64,000 bases of DNA, taken from assembly GCA_913057435.1 (NCBI GenBank), contig CAJXNY010000001.1:62001-126000 (forward strand), read 5' to 3'. Both the position numbers and the translations under genes were made by a program. The stretch comes from an uncultured Oceanospirillaceae bacterium. GTDB taxonomy: Bacteria; Pseudomonadota; Gammaproteobacteria; Pseudomonadales; Balneatricaceae. Positions within the stretch are counted from its first letter, which is position 1. Each line of letters begins with the position of its first letter. Shown here piece by piece: positions 16,734-26,799 of this stretch. The notes beneath the pieces were generated by a model that saw nothing but the letters and a program-made list of their open reading frames with translations, was not told the origin of the DNA and did not search any database.

Positions 16734-17744
16734 ATGAACCATTTTGCTTTCCTTAGCCCGCTGACCCTGGCTATTGCACTGGCCAGCAGCACTGCACAGG
16801 CCGCCGAGAGTGCACCTCAGGTGCCCGTTAATCTGCCACCAGCCAAACCCGGCCAGTATGTACATGATGTGCCGACGATTGAGAGCCTGATCGAGAATGA
16901 CAAGATGAAGCCACAGCTTCGTTCAGTGATTCTTAAAGGCTACGATCTGTTTATGAATACCCAGCAGCTACGTGGTGAGAATGTCTTCAACGATATGAAC
17001 TGCCGTAGCTGCCATATGGGTGAAGGACGGAAATCCTGGGCCGCTCCAGTCTGGCCTGCCGCGACCACGCTGCCAAACTTCCGTGGTAAAAATCAGCACG
17101 TAAACTCGGTTGAAGAACGGATCGCAGGCTGTTTCGCCTTCTCCATGAATGGCAAACCACCCGCCTACGGCAGCGACACCATGCTCTCCCTGGTGGCCTA
17201 TCACAAATGGATGGCCACCAAAGCCCCGATGTATGAAGGGAATATTGCCGGACGTGGATTCGGTAAACTGGCCAAACCGGCTCAGGAGCCAGATTATCAG
17301 CGCGGAGCCCAGGTATTTAAAGACAACTGCGTACTCTGTCATGGCGAACAGGGTGAAGGCCAGACAGCCCGTGGTGAGGTTGTTTTCCCACCACTATGGG
17401 GTGATGGTGCTTACAACTGGGGTGCCGGTATGGTACGCCTGAAAACGGCATCAGCCTTTATCAAGCACAACATGCCACTAGGCAAGCCGGGCACCCTGAG
17501 TGACCAGCAGGCCTGGGATGTTGCCTACTTCATCGATTCCCAGGAACGCCCACAGGACCCTCGTTACACCGGCGATGTGAAGGAAACCCGAGAGAAGTAC
17601 CTGAATTTTCATAAAAGCAGTCTGTACGGTACGGTGGTTAACGGCAAGCTGCTGGGGGATCACCAGAACACCGGTGAAAAACCGTTCCTGAAGCCGTTTA
17701 ACCTCAAACCTCGCGACTTTGCCCAGGGCTCCGATCAGCTCTGA
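16734..17744 (+). CDS. tsdA: Thiosulfate dehydrogenase (tetrathionate-forming) TsdA-like
   Basis: A 336-residue periplasmic diheme cytochrome. Signal peptide about 1-23 (ending SSTAQA). Heme 1 motif CRSCH at 90-94 and heme 2 motif CVLCH at 199-203. Cys133 in RIAGCFAFSMNGKPP matches the unusual axial cysteine ligand of the TsdA catalytic heme, and Lys244/Met247 in IKHNMPLG match the ligand-switch region of the second heme. These features separate it from SoxA or cytochrome c4. TsdA couples two thiosulfates to tetrathionate; some orthologues work as tetrathionate reductases. Cotranscribed with tsdB. Confidence 0.83.
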   Translation: MNHFAFLSPLTLAIALASSTAQAAESAPQVPVNLPPAKPGQYVHDVPTIESLIENDKMKPQLRSVILKGYDLFMNTQQLRGENVFNDMNCRSCHMGEGRKSWAAPVWPAATTLPNFRGKNQHVNSVEERIAGCFAFSMNGKPPAYGSDTMLSLVAYHKWMATKAPMYEGNIAGRGFGKLAKPAQEPDYQRGAQVFKDNCVLCHGEQGEGQTARGEVVFPPLWGDGAYNWGAGMVRLKTASAFIKHNMPLGKPGTLSDQQAWDVAYFIDSQERPQDPRYTGDVKETREKYLNFHKSSLYGTVVNGKLLGDHQNTGEKPFLKPFNLKPRDFAQGSDQL

Positions 17745-17854
17745 TCAACCTCGAAAATCACACATATAGCAGCGCTCTGCGCACATATCAGGCACCGGCA
17801 CACGCCTGGATGCTCGCGGAGCAAGGCTGCAGAGGGCTGGATTCATCGCCAGCT

Positions 17855-18853
17855 TCAGTTGTGATCATCCAGCCGCTCTGCCACCGCCCTGGGTACCCAT
17901 TGCTGCCACAGATCCCGACGGGTTTTAATAAAGTTCGCTGCCACCTCAGACGGCTCAGCCTTTTGCTCTGCCGCCCAGCCCAGCACCTGATTAAACTGTT
18001 CGGTAGGAATATTAAACCGGCGGAAGAACTGACTGAGCTGCGGCGCTTTCGCGACAAACTCACTGTTAGCACCATTAATAATATCCGTCACCGGAAAATC
18101 ACTGACTTCCGGCTGTTCACAGTCGCTACTCAAATTACATTGATGGGCCTGGGCGTTGTAGGCAGGCATCGCCAGGCGGGTAAACTCATACTGACCCAGT
18201 AATGGCGAGGGGCCCCAGTAATAGAACAGAATCGGCTGTTTACGCTTATAAGCGGAGACCACCGCCGCTTCCAGCGCTGCACCACTGCCGGTAGAAAAGG
18301 CGTTGTAGTGGGCATCCAGCTGCAGGGCCCTCAACAGGTTGTCATTTACAACTTCACAGCTCCAGCCCACCGGACAATTATAAAAGCGTCCCTTACCGGG
18401 TGCTTCAGAGTCCGCAAATAAGGCTGCATGCCGTTTCAGACTGGCGACATCAGTCAGGGTCGGCTGCGCGGATGCCAGGTAAGCCGGTACATACCAGCCC
18501 TCGACTCCACCGGAATAGATGCTGCCCAGCGGCTCAACCTTGCCTGCGCTAACCGCCTTGTTCCAGGCCTTTGCCACACTGTTCGGCCAGATTTCATTCA
18601 TCACATCGACATCACCACGAATAGTCGCCATGATCATGGGCAAGGTTCCCCCTATGACTTCTTCAGTCTGACAACCGTAGCCCTGTTCGAGAATCTGACG
18701 CTGAATTGCCACCGTCACCTGGTTTGACAGCCAGCTCATGCCCGCCAGTCGAACCGGTCGTTCCAGCTCACAACTGGCCTGTATTGGCGTGCTGCACACC
18801 AGCGCTGAGAGTAAAGTGGTAGCGCCCAGTATGCTGAAGATGCGTTGTCCCAT
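17855..18853 (-). CDS. Periplasmic substrate-binding protein, OpuAC/ProX family
   Basis: The open frame extends to 19096 but would overlap the divergent neighbour; ATG 18853 (MGQRIFSILG) begins a clear signal peptide ending STPIQAS, so I use it. The mature part of the 332-residue protein resembles glycine-betaine/choline-type binding proteins: VRLAGMSWLSNQV, GDVDVMNEIWPNS, YYWGPSPLL. Paired cysteines occur (NCPVGWSC; CNLSSDC). No permease or ATPase gene adjoins it, so it either serves a remote transporter or acts alone. The ligand is unknown; osmolyte binding is likely from the family. Confidence 0.75.
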   Translation of the reverse strand: MGQRIFSILGATTLLSALVCSTPIQASCELERPVRLAGMSWLSNQVTVAIQRQILEQGYGCQTEEVIGGTLPMIMATIRGDVDVMNEIWPNSVAKAWNKAVSAGKVEPLGSIYSGGVEGWYVPAYLASAQPTLTDVASLKRHAALFADSEAPGKGRFYNCPVGWSCEVVNDNLLRALQLDAHYNAFSTGSGAALEAAVVSAYKRKQPILFYYWGPSPLLGQYEFTRLAMPAYNAQAHQCNLSSDCEQPEVSDFPVTDIINGANSEFVAKAPQLSQFFRRFNIPTEQFNQVLGWAAEQKAEPSEVAANFIKTRRDLWQQWVPRAVAERLDDHN

Positions 18854-19081
18854 GATGTCGGCCCTCACTGACATAAGTATTTGATAATGGGCACCCTGGC
18901 AGAAAGCTATTGGCAACACCAGTAATCGGACATAAAGCCCACCATTAGTCCAGGCTGCAACCTTTGTGGACGGGCGTCGAGCGGCCAATTTCGTTAGACT
19001 GTCAGAGTACAGCGGCAGGATTGCCGCTCTGTCAGAGGCAAGGTAGCCTGCGGGCTGCATATCAAAGGGGAAAGGCAAAAA

Positions 19082-20344
19082 ATGAAGGTACTGCACACAC
19101 GCGAACAGCTTTTACTGACTGAAATCGCACGCTTTAACAGCACCCTGCCTGCCGAGGCACGGACACTGAAATATCAAAAAATGGCAGCCAGTCCTTTTGT
19201 CTTTTTCCGTGGTACCAACCATCTGTTCTGGCAGGATATGTCCCACGACTGGCGTATCTCACTGTTTGGGGGCCGTCCCGACAGTCAGCTGTGGCTGCAG
19301 GGCGATGCGCATGTCTACAATTTTGGCGCACTGCATGATCATCATGACCGTATCTACTACGGTATGGATGACTTTGATGATGCCATCGTCGCTGATTACC
19401 AGTATGACCTCTGGCGGCTGGCGATCAGCATGGTGCTGGACCTGGCGGAAAAACCCTGGTCTAACGAAGACCTGGCAGATGAAGCCGTGAAGAACCTGGG
19501 CAAGGCTTACCTGAAAGCGGTGGTCAGTGCGAGTGATGATAACCCCGCCGCTCGGATTGAATTCGCACCCAAGCCCATCCGCCACTTCCTGGAGGAGGTG
19601 CACGATAAGTACAGCCGTAAGCGGATGTTGAAAAAATGGACCTGCGATAATTTCAGCCGTTTTGACTTCGACCAGGAAAAGCTGGAGACCGTACCCGAGT
19701 CCACCCGGCTGGCATTGATCCGCGCGCTGAACAGCTACCACAACACCCGCGAACATCCCGAACAGACTCGCTCACCACGTATTCTCGATATTGCCGTTCG
19801 CCAGGCAGCGGGCACAGGATCTCTGGGCAATCAGCGCTACTACGCTCTGATCGCCGGTGAAACAGCAGAGAAAAACCTGATTCTGGATATTAAAGAACAG
19901 AAGCAGCCCGCTTCCGTATCCGTGATGCCTGAAGCGGAGCGTAACTGGTATAAATCGACCTTCCCCGATGAAGGGCAACGCCATGCCCATGCTTTCCGGG
20001 CAATCGCTGAGCACCCGGACAGCTGGCTGGGCTGGCTGACAATCGATGAGGTTCATTTTTCGGTACGCGAACGCTCACCGTTTAAACGTGACTTCCCAAC
20101 CGAATCACTGAACAAAAGTGAATACCTGCACATGGCCTCGATCTGGGGAGAAATTCTGGGCCGTGAACATGCCCGAGGCTCACGTCACGTTCAGAACCCG
20201 GATAATAAATTTATCCGTTTTATCCGTCAGAAAGTCAGCCCGAACCGCAAAGCCTTCAATCTGGTATTGCGTGGCGTGGCCCTCAATTATGCCCGCCGGG
20301 TGCAGTCAGACTGGGAACTGTTTAATGAAGCGCTAAAGCGCTGA
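19082..20344 (+). CDS. DUF2252 family protein
   Basis: A 420-residue protein matching the DUF2252 pattern: FFRGTNHLFWQD (41-52), WLQGDAHVYNFGAL, DFDDAIVADYQYDLWRLA, then RQAAGTGSLGNQRYYALIAG and LGREHARGS. GDxHxxNFG and DFDD look like the catalytic-loop and metal-binding motifs of the protein-kinase-like/aminoglycoside phosphotransferase fold, so a small-molecule kinase activity is possible but unproven. It stands alone: divergent from the OpuAC-type gene, convergent with a chemoreceptor gene. The function is not known. Confidence 0.78.
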   Translation: MKVLHTREQLLLTEIARFNSTLPAEARTLKYQKMAASPFVFFRGTNHLFWQDMSHDWRISLFGGRPDSQLWLQGDAHVYNFGALHDHHDRIYYGMDDFDDAIVADYQYDLWRLAISMVLDLAEKPWSNEDLADEAVKNLGKAYLKAVVSASDDNPAARIEFAPKPIRHFLEEVHDKYSRKRMLKKWTCDNFSRFDFDQEKLETVPESTRLALIRALNSYHNTREHPEQTRSPRILDIAVRQAAGTGSLGNQRYYALIAGETAEKNLILDIKEQKQPASVSVMPEAERNWYKSTFPDEGQRHAHAFRAIAEHPDSWLGWLTIDEVHFSVRERSPFKRDFPTESLNKSEYLHMASIWGEILGREHARGSRHVQNPDNKFIRFIRQKVSPNRKAFNLVLRGVALNYARRVQSDWELFNEALKR

Positions 20345-20362
20345 AGACAGAGTTTTAACACC

Positions 20363-20384
20363 GGCCTGACACTGAGTTCAGGCC
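20363..20384 (+). terminator. Hairpin after the DUF2252 gene
   Basis: A 7-bp perfect stem GGCCTGA/TCAGGCC with an 8-nt loop, 19 nt after the stop. No T tract follows. Weak candidate. Confidence 0.35.
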
Positions 20385-20460
20385 GCTGCTGCAGCGATTA
20401 CCGATGCAGAAAGTAACGTTGTGTTTTGCGTCGGCGGTTCTGACATCGAGCGCTACATCA

Positions 20461-20486
20461 GTTAAGCCAGCCACCGCTGGCTTAAC
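20461..20486. terminator. Perfect 11-bp hairpin between convergent genes
   Basis: GTTAAGCCAGC (20461-20471) pairs perfectly with 20476-20486 around a CACC loop, 17 nt from the chemoreceptor stop. Probably ends transcription from one or both convergent genes, although no long T tract is present. Confidence 0.5.
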
Positions 20487-20502
20487 CGTGCAGGGCTCGC
20501 AG

Positions 20503-22824
20503 CTACACCACGAATTTATGCACCTGCACTTCCAGTGCCTGGGCATTGCCATCCAGCTGTTCGGTCATCGATGATATTCCGTCGTTACAGGCTAACGCCG
20601 TCACAGCGATATGCTCAACACTGGTCAGCCGTTTATACAGATCTTCAGCCGCGACTTTCTGGTCCGTCGACGCCGATGCCATCTGTGCTGTCATCTCATT
20701 CATCGCGGCATACAGCCCGATGGTCTGATCCAGTGAATCTCGTACCTGCTCCGCCTCACGCACATTCCCTTCGGTTGCCGCTTTTCCACGGTTAGATGCC
20801 GCCCTCGCCTGGCCCGAATGTTCGGCCAGGGTTTCCAGCATACTGCCGATCTGTTCAATGGCCGTCTGGGTTCGCACCGCCAGGGTTCGCACCTCATCAG
20901 CAACCACTGAGAACCCCCGCCCCTGCTCACCGGCACGGGCTGCTTCAATCGCCGCATTCAGTGCCAGCAGATTGGTCTGGGCCGCAATGTCATTCACCAG
21001 TTCCAGCACCTTGTTAATGTCTTTAGAATCAGCCGTCAGTTGCTCAATAATGCCTTCGACCTCAACCATATGGCTGGTCAGATTTGAAACTGAACCCACA
21101 TTTTTATCCAGCATCTGGTAGGTCTTATTGATCGCTGCCTGGGCCTGAGCATTGTGGCTGACAATCTCACTGGCGCTGTCGACCATTAGCCCGCTCATTT
21201 TCCCCATTAACTCTGCTGACTCTGTGGCGGCATGGCATTCATCTGATTGCTGGCGCGCTCCGGCAGCGGCATCCGACGTCAGGCCGTCCAGCTCTTGCGA
21301 CAGGCTTGTCAGGTGACGGCTGGAGCCATTCATATCCTGAACCACCCCCTTAAAACCTACCAGCATCTGGTTCACCGCATGGGCAACACCTTTGAGCTCT
21401 TCATCCCCCTCCTCCTGCACAGGCGTGCGTAAATCAGCATGAGCCTCCACTCGGGTAACCGCATCAGACAGCCGCTGAATAGGTCCCGTTACGGCCCTGG
21501 CCGTCAGCAAACCAGCCGCGATCGACAACAGCAGAACCGCGAGTGTTGATACCACAACTTCCTGCAATAACTCGTCTTTGAGCAGATAGATCGCCGACAG
21601 GGCTTCATCCTGATCAACTTCACTTAATAATGCCCAGTGCAACCCGACTACATCTAATGGGGTATAGGCCGACATAACCTGGACACCACGAAAGTCTTCA
21701 AATATATCAAAGCCAGAAACGCCTGACAGGGCTGCCTGTACACCGGGGGTATTGACCTGCATAAAGCCGATCGTGGTTGATTTTGCGGCAATCATCGCCC
21801 GATCCCTGGCATCAACCCCGGCCGTCTCAAGTGATTTGAAAAAGGATCCGGGATTTTCCAGCAGGAAACGGCTGTCACTGCGCATCCGCTTGCGCGGACC
21901 CACAAGGAAAGTCTCGCCACTATGGCCAAGCCCGGCAGCGACCCATTTGCCCTCATAAGTCATCAACGTATTGATACGTTCCACCGGCATCTGAAAAATC
22001 AGAGTACCAACCCGTTTCCCTCCAGCCTGCACCGGGGTTGCCATAAATGCAGCATGGTCGTTATAGGATGGGGCATAAGCAGAAAAATCTTCTACCACTA
22101 TCGTTTGTTCCATCCCCAGGGCACGCGAGCGCTTGAATACCCGCCCCAAGCCTGAGTCTGCAAACGGGCCATCACTTAGTGACGACGCAAAATCCAGCTC
22201 CTTCAACACGGAATAAACAACCGTACCGGTCTGATCATCAACCAGGAAAATATCACTGAAGCCAAATTGCTGAAGAAAGTAGCGAAAAGCAGGATGGTAA
22301 CTTTGATGCGCATTGTCATAACCCGAGCCATCCTGACGGCTGACAAGCTGATCTTTCTGCCCGTGGGGCTCTGGGTTAGCAGCAATATAGCGGTACTGCA
22401 TCAATTGAGAGGCCGGGCTCAGCTGCCGATAGCTGGCGGCAGGCAAGGCACTACCGGTAGCATTACGTTTACCGAATTCAGCCAGATACTCCTGCTGGTA
22501 GTAACTCTGTAGTGCCGAATCCAGCTGGCCTCGCTCTGCCACCGCAGGCACAGCCTTCGCCATCGTGGACGAAAAATTGACCAGCGCATCCACGGTCGTG
22601 GGATTGTAGGCAAGGGCTTTTAACTGGCCAGAAATCGTGCGGAAGTAAGCTTCGATCTGTGTTTTCTTCGCTGTCTGGCGGGCCACCAGGTTGCTCTGTA
22701 TCTCAGCGTACAAAGCCTCTTTGGCACTACTGAACGAATGATAACTGGTATAACCTGTCGCAATAAGCAAAGGTACAACGGCCAGTACAACCGCCGTGAT
22801 GGATAGTCTCGTCCTGATTTTCAC
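20503..22824 (-). CDS. Methyl-accepting chemotaxis protein with large periplasmic sensor domain
   Basis: A 773-residue chemoreceptor starting at GTG behind AGGAGGAGA. TM1 is about residues 8-28; the roughly 380-residue periplasmic region is long enough for a double-Cache-type sensor; TM2 lies near residues 420-440, followed by a HAMP domain ([15 protein letters not shown]) and a signalling coiled coil with the invariant hairpin tip [20 protein letters not shown] and [16 protein letters not shown]. It reports an external ligand to CheA/CheW; the ligand is unknown. No che genes lie nearby. It stands alone between convergent and same-strand neighbours. Confidence 0.9.
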   Translation of the reverse strand: MKIRTRLSITAVVLAVVPLLIATGYTSYHSFSSAKEALYAEIQSNLVARQTAKKTQIEAYFRTISGQLKALAYNPTTVDALVNFSSTMAKAVPAVAERGQLDSALQSYYQQEYLAEFGKRNATGSALPAASYRQLSPASQLMQYRYIAANPEPHGQKDQLVSRQDGSGYDNAHQSYHPAFRYFLQQFGFSDIFLVDDQTGTVVYSVLKELDFASSLSDGPFADSGLGRVFKRSRALGMEQTIVVEDFSAYAPSYNDHAAFMATPVQAGGKRVGTLIFQMPVERINTLMTYEGKWVAAGLGHSGETFLVGPRKRMRSDSRFLLENPGSFFKSLETAGVDARDRAMIAAKSTTIGFMQVNTPGVQAALSGVSGFDIFEDFRGVQVMSAYTPLDVVGLHWALLSEVDQDEALSAIYLLKDELLQEVVVSTLAVLLLSIAAGLLTARAVTGPIQRLSDAVTRVEAHADLRTPVQEEGDEELKGVAHAVNQMLVGFKGVVQDMNGSSRHLTSLSQELDGLTSDAAAGARQQSDECHAATESAELMGKMSGLMVDSASEIVSHNAQAQAAINKTYQMLDKNVGSVSNLTSHMVEVEGIIEQLTADSKDINKVLELVNDIAAQTNLLALNAAIEAARAGEQGRGFSVVADEVRTLAVRTQTAIEQIGSMLETLAEHSGQARAASNRGKAATEGNVREAEQVRDSLDQTIGLYAAMNEMTAQMASASTDQKVAAEDLYKRLTSVEHIAVTALACNDGISSMTEQLDGNAQALEVQVHKFVV

Positions 22825-22942
22825 GGTCTCTCCTCCTGATCAACTCTTTATGCACCTGAACAGCCGAACGGCCACCAGTACAGGTAAAGCGAGTCATCAC
22901 AGCATAGTCGCTCTATGTCGAGTCGACCGGGAAGAGGGAACT

Positions 22943-23920
22943 TTAATTTGTCTCAGGCCGGATATGAGCATTGATCAGGTGACGCTGCCAGAAACGCTCA
23001 TCCCGACGGGCAACCCAGCGTGTCATCAGCCCAATCACTAGCACAGAAAACAACAGACGCAGCCATAAAATACCACTGAGATCAGCACCAAGCACCATCA
23101 CCAGAATGGTATCTTCAATCAGGCTATGGCTGAGCGCCAGAAAGCCCATGGCCGCAAAGACATCACGTTCAGGCACATGCCCGGCACGCACTTCTTTGAT
23201 CAGTAAGCCGCCACCAAATGCCAGCCCCAGGGTGGCCCCGACAATGGTAATAGTGGTGGCCTGAGGGCCAATATTCAGTAACCGCAGCAGTGGTTTAAGC
23301 AGCCAGGCCATCAATCGCTCAACGCCTGCCAGCTTGAGTACTTTGAGTGCGGTGAGCAGTACAATAATAATCAGCTGTACCATCAGCAGGCTTTCGGCCT
23401 GAGAACTGAGCCAGCCCGACCAGCTGTTATCCACTGACTCAGGCTGCCACAACAGCTGATTTTCCTGCTGTAGCCAGTCTCCCGCCTGATAGATCCGATA
23501 TTGCATCCAGCCCAGCAACAGGCCACCACCAATACGCAGTAACAGACTCACCCGCACCCGGATACCGGCCTGCTGGGCAATACGTACTTCGACGGGCAAA
23601 CCGTGGGCGAACAACAACAGCGTACTGAGCACCGTCACCTGAGCAACACTTAAAGGATCGCCCTGGCTAAGCTGGAAGAACACAATCATGCCAGCATAGA
23701 TATTGGTCAGCATCGTGGTGGCCCAGACCAGCCCCATTTCTTCTGGCAAACCCACCAGCTGCATCACCGGCCCCAGTAACTGACCGAGAATAGCCACCCC
23801 GCCCAGCTCTTCCAGTACCTTCACCACCAGCAACGTTGGGATCATCAATTTAAACAGCGTCCAGGAAACGTCCCAGATCTCCTGTGCCAGTTCACCAAAA
23901 AACAGCCTTATCCGTGCCAC
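22943..23920 (-). CDS. Nucleoside-recognition (Gate) domain membrane protein
   Basis: A 325-residue polytopic membrane protein with two similar halves, each with a hydrophobic Gate-type segment (FKLMIPTLLVVKVLEELGG near the N terminus; LKLAGVERLMAWLLKPLLRL in the middle), and LFAHGLPVEVRIAQ and LALSHSLIEDTILV segments. This is the pattern of SpmA/SpmB- and YjiH-like proteins, for which transport of nucleosides or other small solutes is proposed but unproven. It lies 50 nt downstream of arsJ on the same strand and could be cotranscribed, but has no known arsenic link. Confidence 0.65.
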   Translation of the reverse strand: MARIRLFFGELAQEIWDVSWTLFKLMIPTLLVVKVLEELGGVAILGQLLGPVMQLVGLPEEMGLVWATTMLTNIYAGMIVFFQLSQGDPLSVAQVTVLSTLLLFAHGLPVEVRIAQQAGIRVRVSLLLRIGGGLLLGWMQYRIYQAGDWLQQENQLLWQPESVDNSWSGWLSSQAESLLMVQLIIIVLLTALKVLKLAGVERLMAWLLKPLLRLLNIGPQATTITIVGATLGLAFGGGLLIKEVRAGHVPERDVFAAMGFLALSHSLIEDTILVMVLGADLSGILWLRLLFSVLVIGLMTRWVARRDERFWQRHLINAHIRPETN

Positions 23921-23970
23921 TGCCGGTACTCCTTGCCTGCACCAAAACGGCGCATAGTACCGACACTGCC

Positions 23971-25203
23971 TTACAATGAAAACCCTGACTGCACGGGCCC
24001 TTGATACTCGGGTAACTTCAGCGTCAGCAGTAATGCAATAAGCAACATAACCGCCGAACCCGCCAGGCAGGCTTCAATCCCCCATACCTGAAACAGCCCC
24101 CCCGACAGCAAGGTGCCTAACAGCCGGCCACTGGCATTGGCCATATAGTAGAAGCCCACATCCATGGACGTGCCCTCTTCGCGGGCATAACTGATAATCA
24201 GATAGCTGTGTAATGAGGAGTTGATGGCAAAACAGATACCGAACAACATCAATCCAGCCAATAGTACCCAGTGTGGATTCCAGGGCAACGCCAGCGCAAT
24301 AGCAGCAGGGATCAGCGTCAGCAACCCCACCCAGCTGATCGCAACAGCCCTGCCTGGCACCCGTCCCTGTTTTTTACCGGTCAGCCAGGGCGCAGCGACC
24401 TGCACCAGGCCATAAGCAATTACCCAGCTGGCCAGAAAGCCTCCTACCTGCCAGTGATCCCAGCCAAACTGCTGGCTCAGATAAACCGGCAACGCCACCA
24501 CAAACCAGATATCCCGCGCGCCAAACAGAAACAGCCGGGCCGCCGAGAGCCAGTTCACAGCCGCACTGGTGGAGAACATCTCACTGAATTTTGGCTTGGC
24601 CTTGCTACGGCCGAGGTCTTTTTGCAGAAACACCAGACTACTAAGTAGTACCAGCGCCAGCATGGCGATCATCAGCCACAGTGCGCCACTGAAACCAAAG
24701 CCGCCCAGCAATGCACCACCGAGGAAAAAACCAACCCCCTTGAGGGTGTTCTTCGACCCCGTCAGCACCGCCACCGCGCGAAACAGACGGCTTTCCCCCC
24801 CCTCTCCAGCCAGTTTTGTCAGCTGCTTGACCGAGCTCTTGGCACTCATCTTATTCAGATCTTTAGCAATGCCCGACAGCGCCTGGGCCAGCATCACCCA
24901 GCCTATCGTCAGCCACTCAGCTGGTACCGTCAGCATCAGCAACGCGATGACCTGCAAGCCCAGGCCGATGTTCATAATGCGATTCAGGCCAATGCGCGCC
25001 CCCAGCCAGCCACCCACCAGATTGGTGACAATGCCAAAAAATTCATAGAACAGAAACAGCATAGCGATGGCCAGAGGGCCATAGCCCAGCTGGTGAAAAT
25101 GCAGCACCACCAGCATGCGTAAAGCGCCATCGGTCAGCGTAAACGCCCAGTAGTTACCCGTCACCAGCATATACTGGCGCAGTTCAGTGCTGCTCACCGT
25201 CAT
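23971..25203 (-). CDS. arsJ: ArsJ organoarsenical (1-arseno-3-phosphoglycerate) efflux MFS transporter
   Basis: A 410-residue major facilitator protein with about 12 hydrophobic segments. The N terminus (YMLVTGNYWAFTLTDGALRMLVVLHFH) and the AKDLNKMSAKSSVKQL and GSKNTLKGVGFFLGG segments fit ArsJ as I remember it. The decisive evidence is context: the gene is 3 nt downstream of a GAPDH gene and behind an arsR gene, the known arsR-gapdh-arsJ order. GAPDH turns arsenate and glyceraldehyde 3-phosphate into unstable 1-arseno-3-phosphoglycerate, which ArsJ exports. Confidence 0.88.
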   Translation of the reverse strand: MTVSSTELRQYMLVTGNYWAFTLTDGALRMLVVLHFHQLGYGPLAIAMLFLFYEFFGIVTNLVGGWLGARIGLNRIMNIGLGLQVIALLMLTVPAEWLTIGWVMLAQALSGIAKDLNKMSAKSSVKQLTKLAGEGGESRLFRAVAVLTGSKNTLKGVGFFLGGALLGGFGFSGALWLMIAMLALVLLSSLVFLQKDLGRSKAKPKFSEMFSTSAAVNWLSAARLFLFGARDIWFVVALPVYLSQQFGWDHWQVGGFLASWVIAYGLVQVAAPWLTGKKQGRVPGRAVAISWVGLLTLIPAAIALALPWNPHWVLLAGLMLFGICFAINSSLHSYLIISYAREEGTSMDVGFYYMANASGRLLGTLLSGGLFQVWGIEACLAGSAVMLLIALLLTLKLPEYQGPVQSGFSL

Positions 25204-25206
25204 CGT

Positions 25207-26211
25207 TTAGCCCTGCGTCATGATGTAACGGGCCAGCTCCATGGTGCGATTTACATAGCCCCACTCATTGTCATACCAGACGTACAGTTTCAGCTGGCGC
25301 TTATTGATCACCATGGTCGAGAGCGCATCTACAATGGCCGAACGCGGATCGGTACGGTAATCAATCGACACCAGCGGCCGTTCTTCATAACCCAGTACAC
25401 CGGCCAGCTCGTTCTGCGCTGCCGTTTTGAACAGCTGATTTACCTCTTCCTCCGTGGTATCGCGTTTAAGCTCAAATACCATATCGGTCAGTGAAGCATT
25501 GGCCAGCGGCACCCGTACAGCATGGCCATTGAGCTTGCCGGTCAGCTCAGGGAAAATTTCTGTGATCGCTTTGGCGGACCCTGTCGTGGTTGGAATCAGG
25601 CTCATACCGCAAGCACGGGCACGGCGCAGATCCTTGTGCGGTGCATCCAGAATGGTCTGGGTGTTGGTAATGTCGTGGATAGTGGTCATTGAGCCATGCT
25701 CAATCCCTATCTGCTGCTGAATCACCTTGATCACCGGAGCCAGGCAGTTGGTGGTGCAGGACGCTGCTGTCACAATCCGATGCTGTTCAGCCTCGAACAG
25801 CTGATGGTTAACTCCCATCACCAGATTAAGCGCCCCGTCTTCTTTGACTGGAGCTGTCACCAGCACACGCTGAACGCCCTGGTCCAGATACTGCTGTAAC
25901 TGACTGACCTGTTTAAATACACCGCTAGCTTCAACAACCAGATCACAGCCAGACCAGTCCGTGCCATTAATATCCGTATTGGCACTAAAGCGCATTGCCT
26001 TCGCCCCTACCCGGATGCAGTCACCTTCAGCCACGGCTTCATGGGACCAGGTACCATGCACTGAATCAAAATTAAGCAGGTGCGCAAAGGTCTGCGCATC
26101 CCCAGCCGGATCATTAATCTGTACAAACTCAATATCCGCCCAGTCCCAGGCGGCCCGTAATACCAGCCGTCCCATACGGCCAAAGCCGTTGATACCTACT
26201 TTGATTGTCAT
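25207..26211 (-). CDS. ArsJ-associated glyceraldehyde-3-phosphate dehydrogenase
   Basis: A 334-residue GAPDH of normal length with the N-terminal NAD motif [10 protein letters not shown], the catalytic [11 protein letters not shown] motif, and WYDNEWGY near the C terminus. It is distinct from the 477-residue GAPDH at 37902-39335. Placement between arsR and arsJ marks it as the arsenate-resistance isoenzyme that makes 1-arseno-3-phosphoglycerate for export. Having a second GAPDH for central metabolism elsewhere in the window supports this specialisation. Confidence 0.9.
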   Translation of the reverse strand: MTIKVGINGFGRMGRLVLRAAWDWADIEFVQINDPAGDAQTFAHLLNFDSVHGTWSHEAVAEGDCIRVGAKAMRFSANTDINGTDWSGCDLVVEASGVFKQVSQLQQYLDQGVQRVLVTAPVKEDGALNLVMGVNHQLFEAEQHRIVTAASCTTNCLAPVIKVIQQQIGIEHGSMTTIHDITNTQTILDAPHKDLRRARACGMSLIPTTTGSAKAITEIFPELTGKLNGHAVRVPLANASLTDMVFELKRDTTEEEVNQLFKTAAQNELAGVLGYEERPLVSIDYRTDPRSAIVDALSTMVINKRQLKLYVWYDNEWGYVNRTMELARYIMTQG

Positions 26212-26248
26212 CGTCAGATCATCTCTCAGAATGTGGTTAAGTTAAGCC

Positions 26249-26605
26249 TCAGCAACAGGCAGCATCTCGTTCAGGCCGCTCGCCCATCTGTGCTAGCCGG
26301 GCCGCCGAAGCGATCAGCAGATCAGGGTTTCCTTGCTGCGTTGTCTGCAACAACCGGTTGACCCACGCTGGCAGTTGAGGGTGTAACCGGTAAAAAATCC
26401 ACTGGCCCTGGCGCCGGTCCTGTAATAAACCGCAGTGACGCAGCTGCGCCAGATGACGAGAGATCTTTGGCTGCGAGGCATCCAGTGCACAGGTCAGTTC
26501 ACACACACACAGCTCCCCCTCTGCCTGTAGCAGCAAGCTCATTATTAGCCGGGTTTCGTCAGCAAGGCATTTAAATAACAGTACCGGATCAAGATGAAGG
26601 GACAT
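26249..26605 (-). CDS. arsR: ArsR-family arsenic-responsive repressor
   Basis: A 118-residue winged-helix protein. ATG 26605 is preferred over the TTG at 26608. The metalloid-binding motif ELCVCELT carries Cys33 and Cys35 in the DNA-recognition region, and the recognition helix reads SQPKISRHLAQLRHCGLL. The C terminus ends with a Cys pair (117, 118), a possible third ligand. It likely represses its own operon with gapdh and arsJ until As(III) binds. An AT-rich dyad lies just upstream. Confidence 0.9.
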   Translation of the reverse strand: MSLHLDPVLLFKCLADETRLIMSLLLQAEGELCVCELTCALDASQPKISRHLAQLRHCGLLQDRRQGQWIFYRLHPQLPAWVNRLLQTTQQGNPDLLIASAARLAQMGERPERDAACC

Positions 26606-26658
26606 CAATGACAGCCATTAGCTCAGAGGTAAAACCGGAGCATAGCACTGTAAATACG

Positions 26659-26698
26659 TATATAACAATATCCATATATAATAACAGCGGTATGACAA
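26659..26698 (-). promoter_or_regulatory. Probable arsR promoter/operator
   Basis: Two TATATA half-sites (26659-26664, 26675-26680) flank a 10-bp AT-rich spacer, and a minus-strand TTGTCA (26693-26698) could serve as a -35. Such AT-rich dyads are usual for ArsR/SmtB operators. Spacing to a -10 is not clear-cut. Confidence 0.4.
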
Positions 26699-26799
26699 CT
26701 TGTTTGAGCCATCCACTGGCAGAATCTACCCGTCTGTACCAGAGTGAAGCAAACGCCCATCAGGGCCCGCATCAGGGACATTGAGAAAAGGAGCTTCAG

